Origin: Oscillatoriales cyanobacterium
Lineage (GTDB): Bacteria; Cyanobacteriota; Cyanobacteriia; Cyanobacteriales; Laspinemataceae
Assembly (NCBI GenBank): GCA_011390955.1
Contig: JAABRM010000072.1
Span: forward strand, 1-34,742
DNA: 34,742 bases
Reading direction: 5' to 3'
Below, piece after piece: positions 24,701-30,600 of this stretch (position 1 is its first letter; each line of letters starts with the position of its first letter). The translations under genes were made by a program, and so were the position numbers. The notes under the pieces were generated by a model, which searched no databases, was not told the origin of the DNA, and saw only the letters and a list, made by a program, of their open reading frames with translations.

Positions 24701-24963
24701 TCTGGAAAGCAGCCTAAAAAGTAGCCCGTCCCGCAAGCTACATCGAGCCATCGGGGATTGTCGCCGATTTCGTCTAGAAGTTGGGCAATGGTTTCCCGCT
24801 CAAAGTCAGCATCGATTTTTGATAGGTCGTTGAGTAGGAAGCGTTGGTTGTAGTTTTGGGCGTAGTTTTGGTCATAAATTTCATGGATACGTTTATTATT
24901 GATGGTATATCTGGGTGCAATTAAATCCCAAAAAATTAGAAAATTGCGGATGTTCAACACCAT
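21730..24963 (-). CDS. Methyltransferase - UbiA prenyltransferase - PhyH dioxygenase fusion with coiled-coil tail
   Basis: 1077 residues with ATG at 24961-24963. Residues ~25-255 are a class I methyltransferase (WLDVACGTGYFLG, SAM loop 74-80; LDISPAMLE). Residues ~275-600 are a polytopic UbiA-family prenyltransferase with the first Asp-rich motif NDICDIETD (329-337) and a second DRAND (463-467) among hydrophobic segments. After a Pro-rich linker (600-622), residues ~625-860 are a PhyH-type Fe(II)/2-oxoglutarate oxygenase: YVVLENFLTPDELEDLREF, metal ligands H728-x-D730 and H813, and R824 for the cosubstrate. Residues ~905-1077 are Gln/Glu-rich coiled coil. The catalytic residues of all three domains look intact. 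It would be anchored in the membrane by UbiA. Substrate unknown; a prenylated or polyprenyl-linked product that is then methylated and hydroxylated is an inference. Confidence 0.85.
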   Translation of the reverse strand: MVLNIRNFLIFWDLIAPRYTINNKRIHEIYDQNYAQNYNQRFLLNDLSKIDADFERETIAQLLDEIGDNPRWLDVACGTGYFLGCFPEVERAGLDISPAMLETARQANPNIPLIQGDYRDKRPEWEGKWDLVSCMWWAYCYVKSLAEFETVVENFVSWTSDRGICFVPIFHPSELGSGEIKLPYTSEGRADGVGVYQFEGIIWSWIEKDRTKQHLNLIAPHPEYMITLFERYFEQVEIVKYPQHERQRMALVARQKKLKHQRSRQEKTGVDFARLIRSQEWWLYKIAPLLTIAYAETLLLQLPPTTATLTTLTALLSIASVAAYGYLLNDICDIETDQKANKPNAAANLQPWQRLLLCLLFLGIGFAAPLLTHLGTIPLALLAANYLLPTLYSVPPLRLKERGIWGILSDAAGAHLVPTLFVAAPLLSHTPDPPRNALLFTGVAAAHAFFVGLRGILLHQLWDRANDLNAGITTFVTQRPPETVQRWINRLVFPVELLLLSGVALLLCQSTPALTAFFAVYLLLTAVNIKTAPHPFTPSPPKNQNIIPHDLYEVWLPLALAITLAVQNPQFLIFVALTALLFYPSIKVRTTELFQVIKAGFTPMPNPTPSTPEAPHPTPSNVAPLTLAMQQQLETEGYVVLENFLTPDELEDLREFDRAHPLPEDLVNSDKPPISLLSSDLSYRQDLEGYFKMIAAPKIDLILPGYRTLFCPWTRRPPHANNKSLNLHQDPSFTDESLYACLGIWTPLSDVEIENSCICLVKGSHKLLPRKRAYTQPGLPFDREVQSYIEQNYLTYVPLKAGQAVLFDRRLVHGASPNEGNVERVAPTCLIIIPKDAPLYCIHAASIESGMHQIEIYEVDDNFYERSLFGEKPQGDGVTLIKTEPYTYDPLTLELIAEKLDPLHPDRAIPRLKTELATLQTHLEQSRSQLQGELTAANEQLHQKTTELATLKEDYSQTQAELEHLRKQLQTTQTQHQQTQAELECDRTQLQQTEAELERDRTQLQQTQAELEQSQQQLQQTQIQLQISERQQQQAQALLEEFQAELSQKTAELNQIKSEQHRDRLAEIIRRRFYSQG

Positions 24964-25081
24964 ATTTCTGGGTTTACAATTTAAACCTTATCGATTGTGT
25001 TTCAATAAAATCTTGAGCATTTTTTTATAGAAAGCTACAGCATTTTCAGAGCAATTGAACGCATTGTTCATATTTGAGAAT

Positions 25082-26095
25082 TCATTCTTCAATCATTTTT
25101 TTTATCCGTTCTACAAGCAATTCACCAATTCCTTTGCCAGCATTTATTGCTGCATCTCTTGGTTCTGGATTCATGAATTTATACTGATTCTTTGCTAGGA
25201 ACCACCCAAGTTTAGATAGAAAGCGTAGTCTCTCTGGAATGTGTTCCATTCCCCGTTCATGCATCGTTTGCATACCATCTATATCTTCCCCTGACAAACG
25301 AGGGAAATTTTGTCCTGTTCGCGCTTCTACTGTCACGTTACGAAACGTAGCAAACATATCCCGCATCTGTTGTGTGTTTATAGGGTCAGCAGATTGGAGC
25401 ACCTTAGTTGGGATCTTTTTGAAAAGAAAATCTTTTAGTCCACCACGTTGAATATATCGACATTGAGCCTTTTTAAGGCATTCATTATTACTCTGTTGCC
25501 CCACATGAGTCAACTCATGGGCCAACAACCCCTGCCCCTCCCTCGACCCCGGCTCATACTCCCCCTTTGCAAAAAACACATCCCGCCCCGCCGTAAACGC
25601 CTTCGCCTGAATACTCCGACTCAACCGATCCGCCGCCCCATCCGTATGCACCCGCACCCCACCAAAATCCTGCCCCATCAACGGCTCAACCCGCGCCCGA
25701 AACGCCCCATCCAACCGCTGACCGCCCCCCCGCGCTGCCCGTAACCCCCGCTCAAACTCCGGCGTAGCCTCCCCAGCAACCCCACCCCCAACCCGCCGCA
25801 CCGGACTAAAGGCCCGGTCTCGTAAACTCGGCACAACCTCCCGTTGCACCGTCCCCTCTGGTATAGGCTCCTGCAACCCCTGCACCACCTCCGCCGCCAC
25901 GCGATCCGCCTCCTGCTCATAACGGTCGTGGGGTTCCCCAATCGTCAAACGCTGCGCCTGCACCGGCAACCCCTGCACCGCCATCCCCGCCTCCGACTTT
26001 TGCTGCGGCGGCATCGCCACCGGATGCCCTGAACCGCCCTCGCGCTTTCGAGTGGGGAGAGGAATATGAGCCTTGCGTTTCACCTGAGCCTTCAT
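25082..26095 (-). CDS. DUF4157 (eCIS core domain) protein with HExxH motif
   Basis: 337 residues from ATG at 26093-26095, preceded by AAGGGTAAGG; the frame is open to 26176, but the ribosome-binding site favours the inner ATG. Residues 1-50 are basic and Pro/Gly-rich. Residues ~50-201 are DUF4157: IGEPHDRYEQEADRVAAEV, VRVHTDGAADRLSRSIQAKA, and LLAHELTHVGQQ with the zinc-type HELTH at 193-197. DUF4157 proteins are frequent in extracellular contractile injection system (eCIS) loci. The remaining 136 residues match nothing I recognise and are encoded by much more AT-rich DNA than the N-terminal part, suggesting C-terminal exchange. It lies 153 bases after an AAA+ gene typical of eCIS clusters. 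It could be a cargo or assembly factor; no tube, sheath or baseplate gene is in the window. Confidence 0.85.
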   Translation of the reverse strand: MKAQVKRKAHIPLPTRKREGGSGHPVAMPPQQKSEAGMAVQGLPVQAQRLTIGEPHDRYEQEADRVAAEVVQGLQEPIPEGTVQREVVPSLRDRAFSPVRRVGGGVAGEATPEFERGLRAARGGGQRLDGAFRARVEPLMGQDFGGVRVHTDGAADRLSRSIQAKAFTAGRDVFFAKGEYEPGSREGQGLLAHELTHVGQQSNNECLKKAQCRYIQRGGLKDFLFKKIPTKVLQSADPINTQQMRDMFATFRNVTVEARTGQNFPRLSGEDIDGMQTMHERGMEHIPERLRFLSKLGWFLAKNQYKFMNPEPRDAAINAGKGIGELLVERIKKMIEE

Positions 26096-26248
26096 CGTGA
26101 CCTTACCCTTAAAATTTGCCCTAATTTTACCGCCAATCCCCCAATATATCGAACACCCCCGTCCATTCGTTACCATTCTTCACAATCCCCCCGTAGGGTG
26201 CGCCATTGCGGTGATAATGTGGGGAAAAAAATCGGTCGCACCTACAAT

Positions 26249-28201
26249 CTACTGTTTCTGTTGCTTAACCCAGCCATTAATTTCATTACTTGTCAAACTG
26301 CGTTGTAACTTAAGGCATTCCCGTCGGGCGGCCTGGAGAATATGTTTCATCATCACAGGTTCATCTGCACCTGCCGCAAAAAACGCTGCATTCAAAGCAA
26401 TATTGCGAATATTTCCCCCCGGCATCTGTAGCTGTCCCAGTTTCTGATAATCTAACCCTTGGGTGGGAGTTTTAGCTGGGAAAGCCCGCCGCCAAATTTC
26501 CATCCGTTGTTCCTGTGCCGGAAACGGAAACTCGACAATAAAACGAATCCGGCGTAAAAAGGCATTATCTAAAGCATTTTTCATATTCGTCGTCAAAATC
26601 GCTAATCCTTGATAGGCTTCCATCCGTTGTAGTAAATAACTAACTTCTACATTCGCATGACGATCGCGGCTGTCTCTTACCTCCGTGCGCTTGCCAAACA
26701 GAGCATCCGCTTCATCAAACAAAAGAATCGCACCCCCCACCGCCGCTGCATCAAAAATTTGAGCTAAATTCTTCTCGGTTTCCCCAATATACTTACTGAT
26801 GGTCGCACTGAGGTCAATCCGATAGAGATCGAGATGAAACTGTTGGGCCAACACTTCAGCCGCCAAGGTTTTTCCCGTCCCGCTTTGCCCATAAAATAGG
26901 GCGGTCATCCCCAAGCCGCGACTCCCTGACTCCATAAACCCCCAGTCGTGATAAACCTTTGACCGATATTGCAGTTGGGTCGCCAATTCAGCAAGCATCT
27001 CCCGTTGCAAATCCGGTAGTACCAAGTCTTCCCATTTTCCCCGACTGGTGATGCGCTGGGCGAGATGGTCGAGACGGGGGCGGGCTTGAGTACGACAAGC
27101 CTGCCAAAGGGCAGAGGCAAGGGGTTCGTCCGGATGAGCTTGAGCGCGATCGCAAGCGGCTTGAATGTCCATCGCGGACAGATCAAACTGAGCAGTCAGT
27201 CGGGTCATCTCGCCATTGAGTTCCGTGGCTGCTGTACCCAGATGAGTTTCCCAAAGTTCCTGTTGTTCTCCACGATTCAGGAACGGAACATCAAAACAGA
27301 TAACAGGACGTTGGGGAAAAAACAAGCGGTTTTGACTGCTGAGAATTGCAGGAGTCTGGAGGGTTTTTACCCAAAGGGATAAAGTGTGAAAGCGGCTGGT
27401 ATCTTCTGGGTTGAGGGAGTCACTGTCAATGAGAAGTAGGCGATCGCTCAAAATAGCCTCCCGTTCCCATCGTCGCCGCAGTTGGTCAAGATCCTGGGGG
27501 TCTGTGGGTAAACTGGCTGCATCGAGAATGCCAAACGAAAAGCCCAAGGTGGAACAGACTTGGGTAACGAGTTGGTACTTTGTGGTGAAGTTAGAACCAC
27601 ACAATTGCAAAATCGGCAATCTATCTTTGGACTGAGACCAAGTGGCGATAATTTGCTCGGCAACTTTGGCTTGAGAGGGAGAGAGGAAACAATCTTGCGG
27701 TTCGGGAAACTGGCATAAGCCCGTCAATCGTTCATCGATCGCAGCTTCCCCTAAAAGATAGCAGAGGATACGGGGGTCAAGGCGCATGGCCGCTTGAGTG
27801 AGGCTAAAACTGGGGGCAAATTCGAGCATTTGCCAAGCTTGCAAGGGATTTTGCGGAGAAAGTACCGACCAAGAGGCATGAGGAAAAATGCTCAAGGCTA
27901 ACCCAAGCGTAGGATAATTTTGTTGGCTATCTCCTTGGATTTTGGCACAGAGAAGAGGAATAGCGCGATCGAGTTCTGAACCGAGAGCCAGTAAGAGGAT
28001 ATCTCGTTCAAAGGGGGAAAGGTCAAATTTACGGACAAGTGCGGCGAAAGGTGTGGTTTCTGAAAGGTTGGAAGGAGGTGAAGCGAGGGGATTGTTTCCC
28101 GATATGGTATTTTCTAAGCATTGATGGAGGCGATCGAGTTCTTGCTGAAGGCTATGCCAGTTTTTTTGATACCAACTGGGTTTGTCATTAGAGACTTTCA
28201 T
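26249..28201 (-). CDS. AAA+ ATPase, eCIS-associated type
   Basis: 650 residues from ATG at 28199-28201; the frame is open to 28261, giving 20 more hydrophobic residues, so the start is uncertain. The N-terminal ~190 residues are helical. Residues ~190-320 resemble a degenerate AAA domain lacking a Walker A lysine in the usual context (LCGSNFTTKYQL, then LLLIDSDSL). Residues ~385-640 are an active AAA+ module: Walker A GQSGTGKT (438-445), Walker B AILLFDEADALFG with D496/E497, sensor-like LTTN and an arginine-finger RRIRF. This double layout matches ATPases found in contractile-injection-system loci (Afp15-like family). It is the first gene of the AAA+/DUF4157/fusion run. A role in assembly or cargo loading is inference. 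Confidence 0.87.
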   Translation of the reverse strand: MKVSNDKPSWYQKNWHSLQQELDRLHQCLENTISGNNPLASPPSNLSETTPFAALVRKFDLSPFERDILLLALGSELDRAIPLLCAKIQGDSQQNYPTLGLALSIFPHASWSVLSPQNPLQAWQMLEFAPSFSLTQAAMRLDPRILCYLLGEAAIDERLTGLCQFPEPQDCFLSPSQAKVAEQIIATWSQSKDRLPILQLCGSNFTTKYQLVTQVCSTLGFSFGILDAASLPTDPQDLDQLRRRWEREAILSDRLLLIDSDSLNPEDTSRFHTLSLWVKTLQTPAILSSQNRLFFPQRPVICFDVPFLNRGEQQELWETHLGTAATELNGEMTRLTAQFDLSAMDIQAACDRAQAHPDEPLASALWQACRTQARPRLDHLAQRITSRGKWEDLVLPDLQREMLAELATQLQYRSKVYHDWGFMESGSRGLGMTALFYGQSGTGKTLAAEVLAQQFHLDLYRIDLSATISKYIGETEKNLAQIFDAAAVGGAILLFDEADALFGKRTEVRDSRDRHANVEVSYLLQRMEAYQGLAILTTNMKNALDNAFLRRIRFIVEFPFPAQEQRMEIWRRAFPAKTPTQGLDYQKLGQLQMPGGNIRNIALNAAFFAAGADEPVMMKHILQAARRECLKLQRSLTSNEINGWVKQQKQ

Positions 28202-28309
28202 AAACTTTTGACAAATTAAAAGATACACCTTTTGGAACATACTAAGCCTAATCAGACCCAAGGCAAAGAAATAAATGATTAAGAATTGACTCCTTTGTCT
28301 GAATACTTA

Positions 28310-28421
28310 GTAGGGTGCGTTAGCAGGGGATAACATGAGGATATAAACAGTTAACTTCACATTCCTGCGTAACGCACCGCAATCCTCAAATTATAATAGG
28401 GATTGGTGCGTTACGGCGCTC
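28310..28421. repeat. GTAGGGTGCGTTAGCAGG palindromic repeat, MITE relative
   Basis: GTAGGGTGCGTTAGCAGG at 28310 is partly inverted as CCTGCGTAACGCACC near 28361-28378. GGTGCGTTACGGCGCTCAT follows to 28421. It shares short blocks with the MITE-like family but has a different centre. It occupies the gap between the AAA+ gene and the TPR relic. Confidence 0.6.
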
Positions 28422-28487
28422 ATCCCATTGATTCTCTTTATTCAACCTTTAAAAAAGCGCGATCGCCACCAGACAGCCCAATTGCCA

Positions 28488-28763
28488 ATGCCCACTCACT
28501 CCCACACCCAAGCCGTTCTCAACCACTACCAAAAAGCCTTAACCTTCTGCCCCCAAACCGCGAAGATCCAAGAACGTATTGCTTGCCTTCACTGGATGCT
28601 CTGGGATATTCCCCAGGCAATGGAACATTACCTCCGAGCAAAGGCGCTCAATCCCCAGGCACAATGGCATCATCGGCAATTATACTTTAGCCTTCAACAC
28701 CTTGCTCGTCAAAAATCCCCTAGACTCCTCGAATTTTGCGATCGCATTATTGGCAGACCCTGA
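28488..28763 (+). CDS. Short TPR protein, probable relic of a TPR-fused transferase
   Basis: 91 residues from ATG at 28488 (the frame is open upstream to 28428). HTQAVLNHYQKALTFCPQTA and AMEHYLRAKALNPQAQWHH form one to two TPR units resembling the N-termini of the two TPR-sulfotransferases (HYQKALLIKPD, HYQKATLIKPD). No enzymatic domain follows: the frame ends at 28763, shortly before a decayed toxin gene on the other strand. It is most likely the stump of a third TPR-transferase gene, though a small adaptor cannot be excluded. Confidence 0.6.
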   Translation: MPTHSHTQAVLNHYQKALTFCPQTAKIQERIACLHWMLWDIPQAMEHYLRAKALNPQAQWHHRQLYFSLQHLARQKSPRLLEFCDRIIGRP

Positions 28764-28793
28764 TTCTAAATAGAATAGCTCACTCTAAGTTCG

Positions 28794-29214
28794 TCATTTC
28801 TCCTGTTCCAAAAACTCTCTAGGAGTCACAATTAATATTTGAGATTCAACTTGGGTTTTTAAGGATAATAAATCGCGATCGCCAGTAATTTAGAAACATT
28901 GCCTGAGAATCGATCGCCAATTCTAAAAACTTGTTGTCATCAACATCTCGACAAATCTCAACCTGAGATTCCACTTGGATAAATTGACTATAATGTTTGA
29001 CAACTCTCAAGAAATATTCTCGTTCTTCATCCGAAATATATTTATCAAACTTGCGCTTGGAAATCCTAGTCACTAATTCTTGATACGTCTCATCACTTTG
29101 AGCAATTTTAAAGCTCTGATAAACTCGATTAAAAACTTTTCGTGCAGTCCCTTATGGACTCAAAACTGCACTGATTAAAACATTGGTATCAATCACAATC
29201 AGCTTAGGATTCAT
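28794..29214 (-). pseudogene. Broken PIN-family toxin gene (VapC-like)
   Basis: Reading from ATG at 29212-29214 gives MNPKLIVIDTNVLISAVLSP, the PIN start with the first catalytic Asp, then a TAA stop at codon 21. The same frame then continues GTARKVFNRVYQSFKIAQSD and VEICRDVDDNKFLELAIDSQ with the later acidic residues. After AMFL one extra A shifts the frame: the other frame supplies ITGDRDLLSLKTQVESQILI and TPREFLEQEK before TGA at 28794-28796. So there are two lesions, a nonsense codon and a one-base insertion, in an otherwise complete PIN toxin of about 140 codons. Its start overlaps the 3' end of the presumed antitoxin by 11 bases. Probably inactive. Confidence 0.85.
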
Positions 29215-29434
29215 CTGCCAGTAATTCCTGGAGAACTTCTTCAGTTAATCCTCTTTGTTGAGCATTTTTGCCAATGCGATCGAAGACAGTCAAAAAATCT
29301 TCTTCCTGGGAGTTTATGCGTTTATCAATTTCCTGTTTGAGCTTGATTTGCTCCTCTTGAGGAAGTTGTTGAACTAGAATTAATATCTGGTCAAAAGTTA
29401 AAGGAAGTTGATAATTGTTGGATGTCATTGCCAT
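29204..29434 (-). CDS. Probable antitoxin partner of the broken PIN toxin
   Basis: 76 residues from ATG at 29432-29434 (another ATG lies two codons later; the frame is open to 29482, but that extension begins inside a REP). LTFDQILILVQQLPQEEQIKLKQEIDKRI is a helical segment common to small cyanobacterial proteins upstream of PIN toxins, and the acidic end GLTEEVLQELLADES overlaps the toxin start by 11 bases, a typical coupling. It appears intact although the toxin is disrupted. No DNA-binding motif is certain. Function is assigned from position and size. Confidence 0.7.
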   Translation of the reverse strand: MAMTSNNYQLPLTFDQILILVQQLPQEEQIKLKQEIDKRINSQEEDFLTVFDRIGKNAQQRGLTEEVLQELLADES

Positions 29435-29465
29435 TTCTTGGTAAAATACAGATAGCTTAATCAAA

Positions 29466-29489
29466 GGATGGGCATTGCCCACCCTACTA
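29466..29489. repeat. REP hairpin at the end of the DUF2281 gene
   Basis: GGATGGGCATTGCCCACCCT plus AC spans 29466-29487. The TAG stop of the next gene upstream (29487-29489 on the plus strand) begins at the last base of the hairpin. Confidence 0.75.
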
Positions 29490-29735
29490 TTCTTGGAGAA
29501 CAGATTTATAATTTACAGAAAGATTTGGCTCGGCACTGATGCAACCAATCATGCCAGATTCTTTGAGAATATCTAGGGTACTCGGTTGATGACGGGGAGT
29601 ATAATCTGAGTGGATTGTTTGTTTTTCTGGTATTGAATAGCGCTTTTTTAATAAATCAATAAAATCCCAGAGTAAAGCTTGCGCTTCTTCTGGTAACTCA
29701 TTGATATCTTTTTGGATTTGTTCAATATGAATCAT
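29487..29735 (-). CDS. DUF2281-like small protein
   Basis: 82 residues from ATG at 29733-29735, with GAGAAG just upstream; three extra residues are possible from 29744. The N-terminus MIHIEQIQKDINELPEEAQA and ALLWDFIDLLKKRY match the short helical domain of DUF2281 proteins, which often sit in toxin-antitoxin neighbourhoods. The C-terminal half (TLDILKESGMIGCISAE) resembles the acidic toxin-binding tail of small antitoxins. No partner toxin follows directly. It lies 11 bases downstream of xisI on the same strand, so it may be co-transcribed. Confidence 0.7.
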   Translation of the reverse strand: MIHIEQIQKDINELPEEAQALLWDFIDLLKKRYSIPEKQTIHSDYTPRHQPSTLDILKESGMIGCISAEPNLSVNYKSVLQE

Positions 29736-29746
29736 TCTTCTCAATT

Positions 29747-30094
29747 TTAGCCCACTGCGTAATCACTCATTTCCCGCATGAAAGGAGGGTGAAACCCTAG
29801 CACAATATCTTGTTTGGGGACACCTAAATCAACTAAATCTGCTGCAATATCATGCTCCGTTGAATTGTAAAAAATCCAGACCTTACCCTGGCGAATATCG
29901 AGATGGATCGCACAATGATGAACCCAACGCTGATGTTGCCAACCCAGATGTACAATTTGATAGCGATCGCGCTGGGTATCAAAAATCGTCTCCACCTCAA
30001 TTTCGCCATAAGCGGGTTTACTTTCGGCATAACCCATCAACAAGTGTTGGACAATTTGTTGATAAGTTTTTAATTGATCCGTTACTCCTTCCAT
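29747..30094 (-). CDS. xisI: XisI family protein
   Basis: 115 residues with ATG at 30092-30094. The sequence VTDQLKTYQQIVQHLLMGYA, then DTQRDRYQIVHLGWQHQRWV and VWIFYNSTEHDIAADLVDLG, ending LGFHPPFMRE, is diagnostic of XisI. XisI and XisH were named as factors needed with the XisF recombinase for excision of the fdxN element in heterocysts. Its start overlaps the end of xisH by 13 bases, indicating translational coupling. No xisF or recombination site was seen, so the pair probably has another role here, as in many non-heterocystous cyanobacteria. Confidence 0.92.
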   Translation of the reverse strand: MEGVTDQLKTYQQIVQHLLMGYAESKPAYGEIEVETIFDTQRDRYQIVHLGWQHQRWVHHCAIHLDIRQGKVWIFYNSTEHDIAADLVDLGVPKQDIVLGFHPPFMREMSDYAVG

Positions 30095-30498
30095 AGGACA
30101 ATTTGCTCCAATTCAATATCATAGACAATAATTTTTACAGAGTTTTCTTGCAGCATTAAAGCCGGAAAATCTAATTGAAAGAAGCTGTTATAGACTAGAT
30201 GGGGGATGGCGAGATAGAGAATGCGATCGGGGTCTTCACGGCGTAAAGCAGCCCGATAGTTAATAAACTGTCCCAACGCTGTATGAAACTCTGAAATTGC
30301 CGATGCACTGGCCAAAAAACTTTTGATTTCAACGGCAATTTTCTCATCTCCTCGCTCTGCTGCTAGTAATCGTTCTGCTCCCAAGTCAATTTCCATATCA
30401 ACCCCACCGACTTTAATTTGAAGGGGATCGTGAGTAACATTCCACCCATCTGATTCAAGCGCTGTCTTAACAACTTGATGAAAGCGATCTTTAGCCAC
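30082..30498 (-). CDS. xisH: XisH family protein
   Basis: 138 residues with ATG at 30496-30498. MAKDRFHQVVKTALESDGWN, then DMEIDLGAERLLAAERG and EKIAVEIKSFL, followed by HTALGQFINYRAAL, is typical XisH. The E-x-D ... VEIKSF arrangement matches a PD-(D/E)xK nuclease-like core (here EID ... EIK). It is full length and intact, and forms an overlapping two-gene unit with xisI. Known family role: excision of the fdxN element together with XisF. An isolated pair like this one has no assigned function; a toxin-antitoxin-like or defence role is speculation. Confidence 0.92.
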   Translation of the reverse strand: MAKDRFHQVVKTALESDGWNVTHDPLQIKVGGVDMEIDLGAERLLAAERGDEKIAVEIKSFLASASAISEFHTALGQFINYRAALRREDPDRILYLAIPHLVYNSFFQLDFPALMLQENSVKIIVYDIELEQIVLWKE

Positions 30499-30600
30499 AA
30501 CAAGCGATCCAATAAGCGAAGTGTAATTCTCAACCTATTATACAAAGTTAAGAGCGATCGCACTCCCTCAATTTCTTGATTTTTCTTAACATTCCCACCC

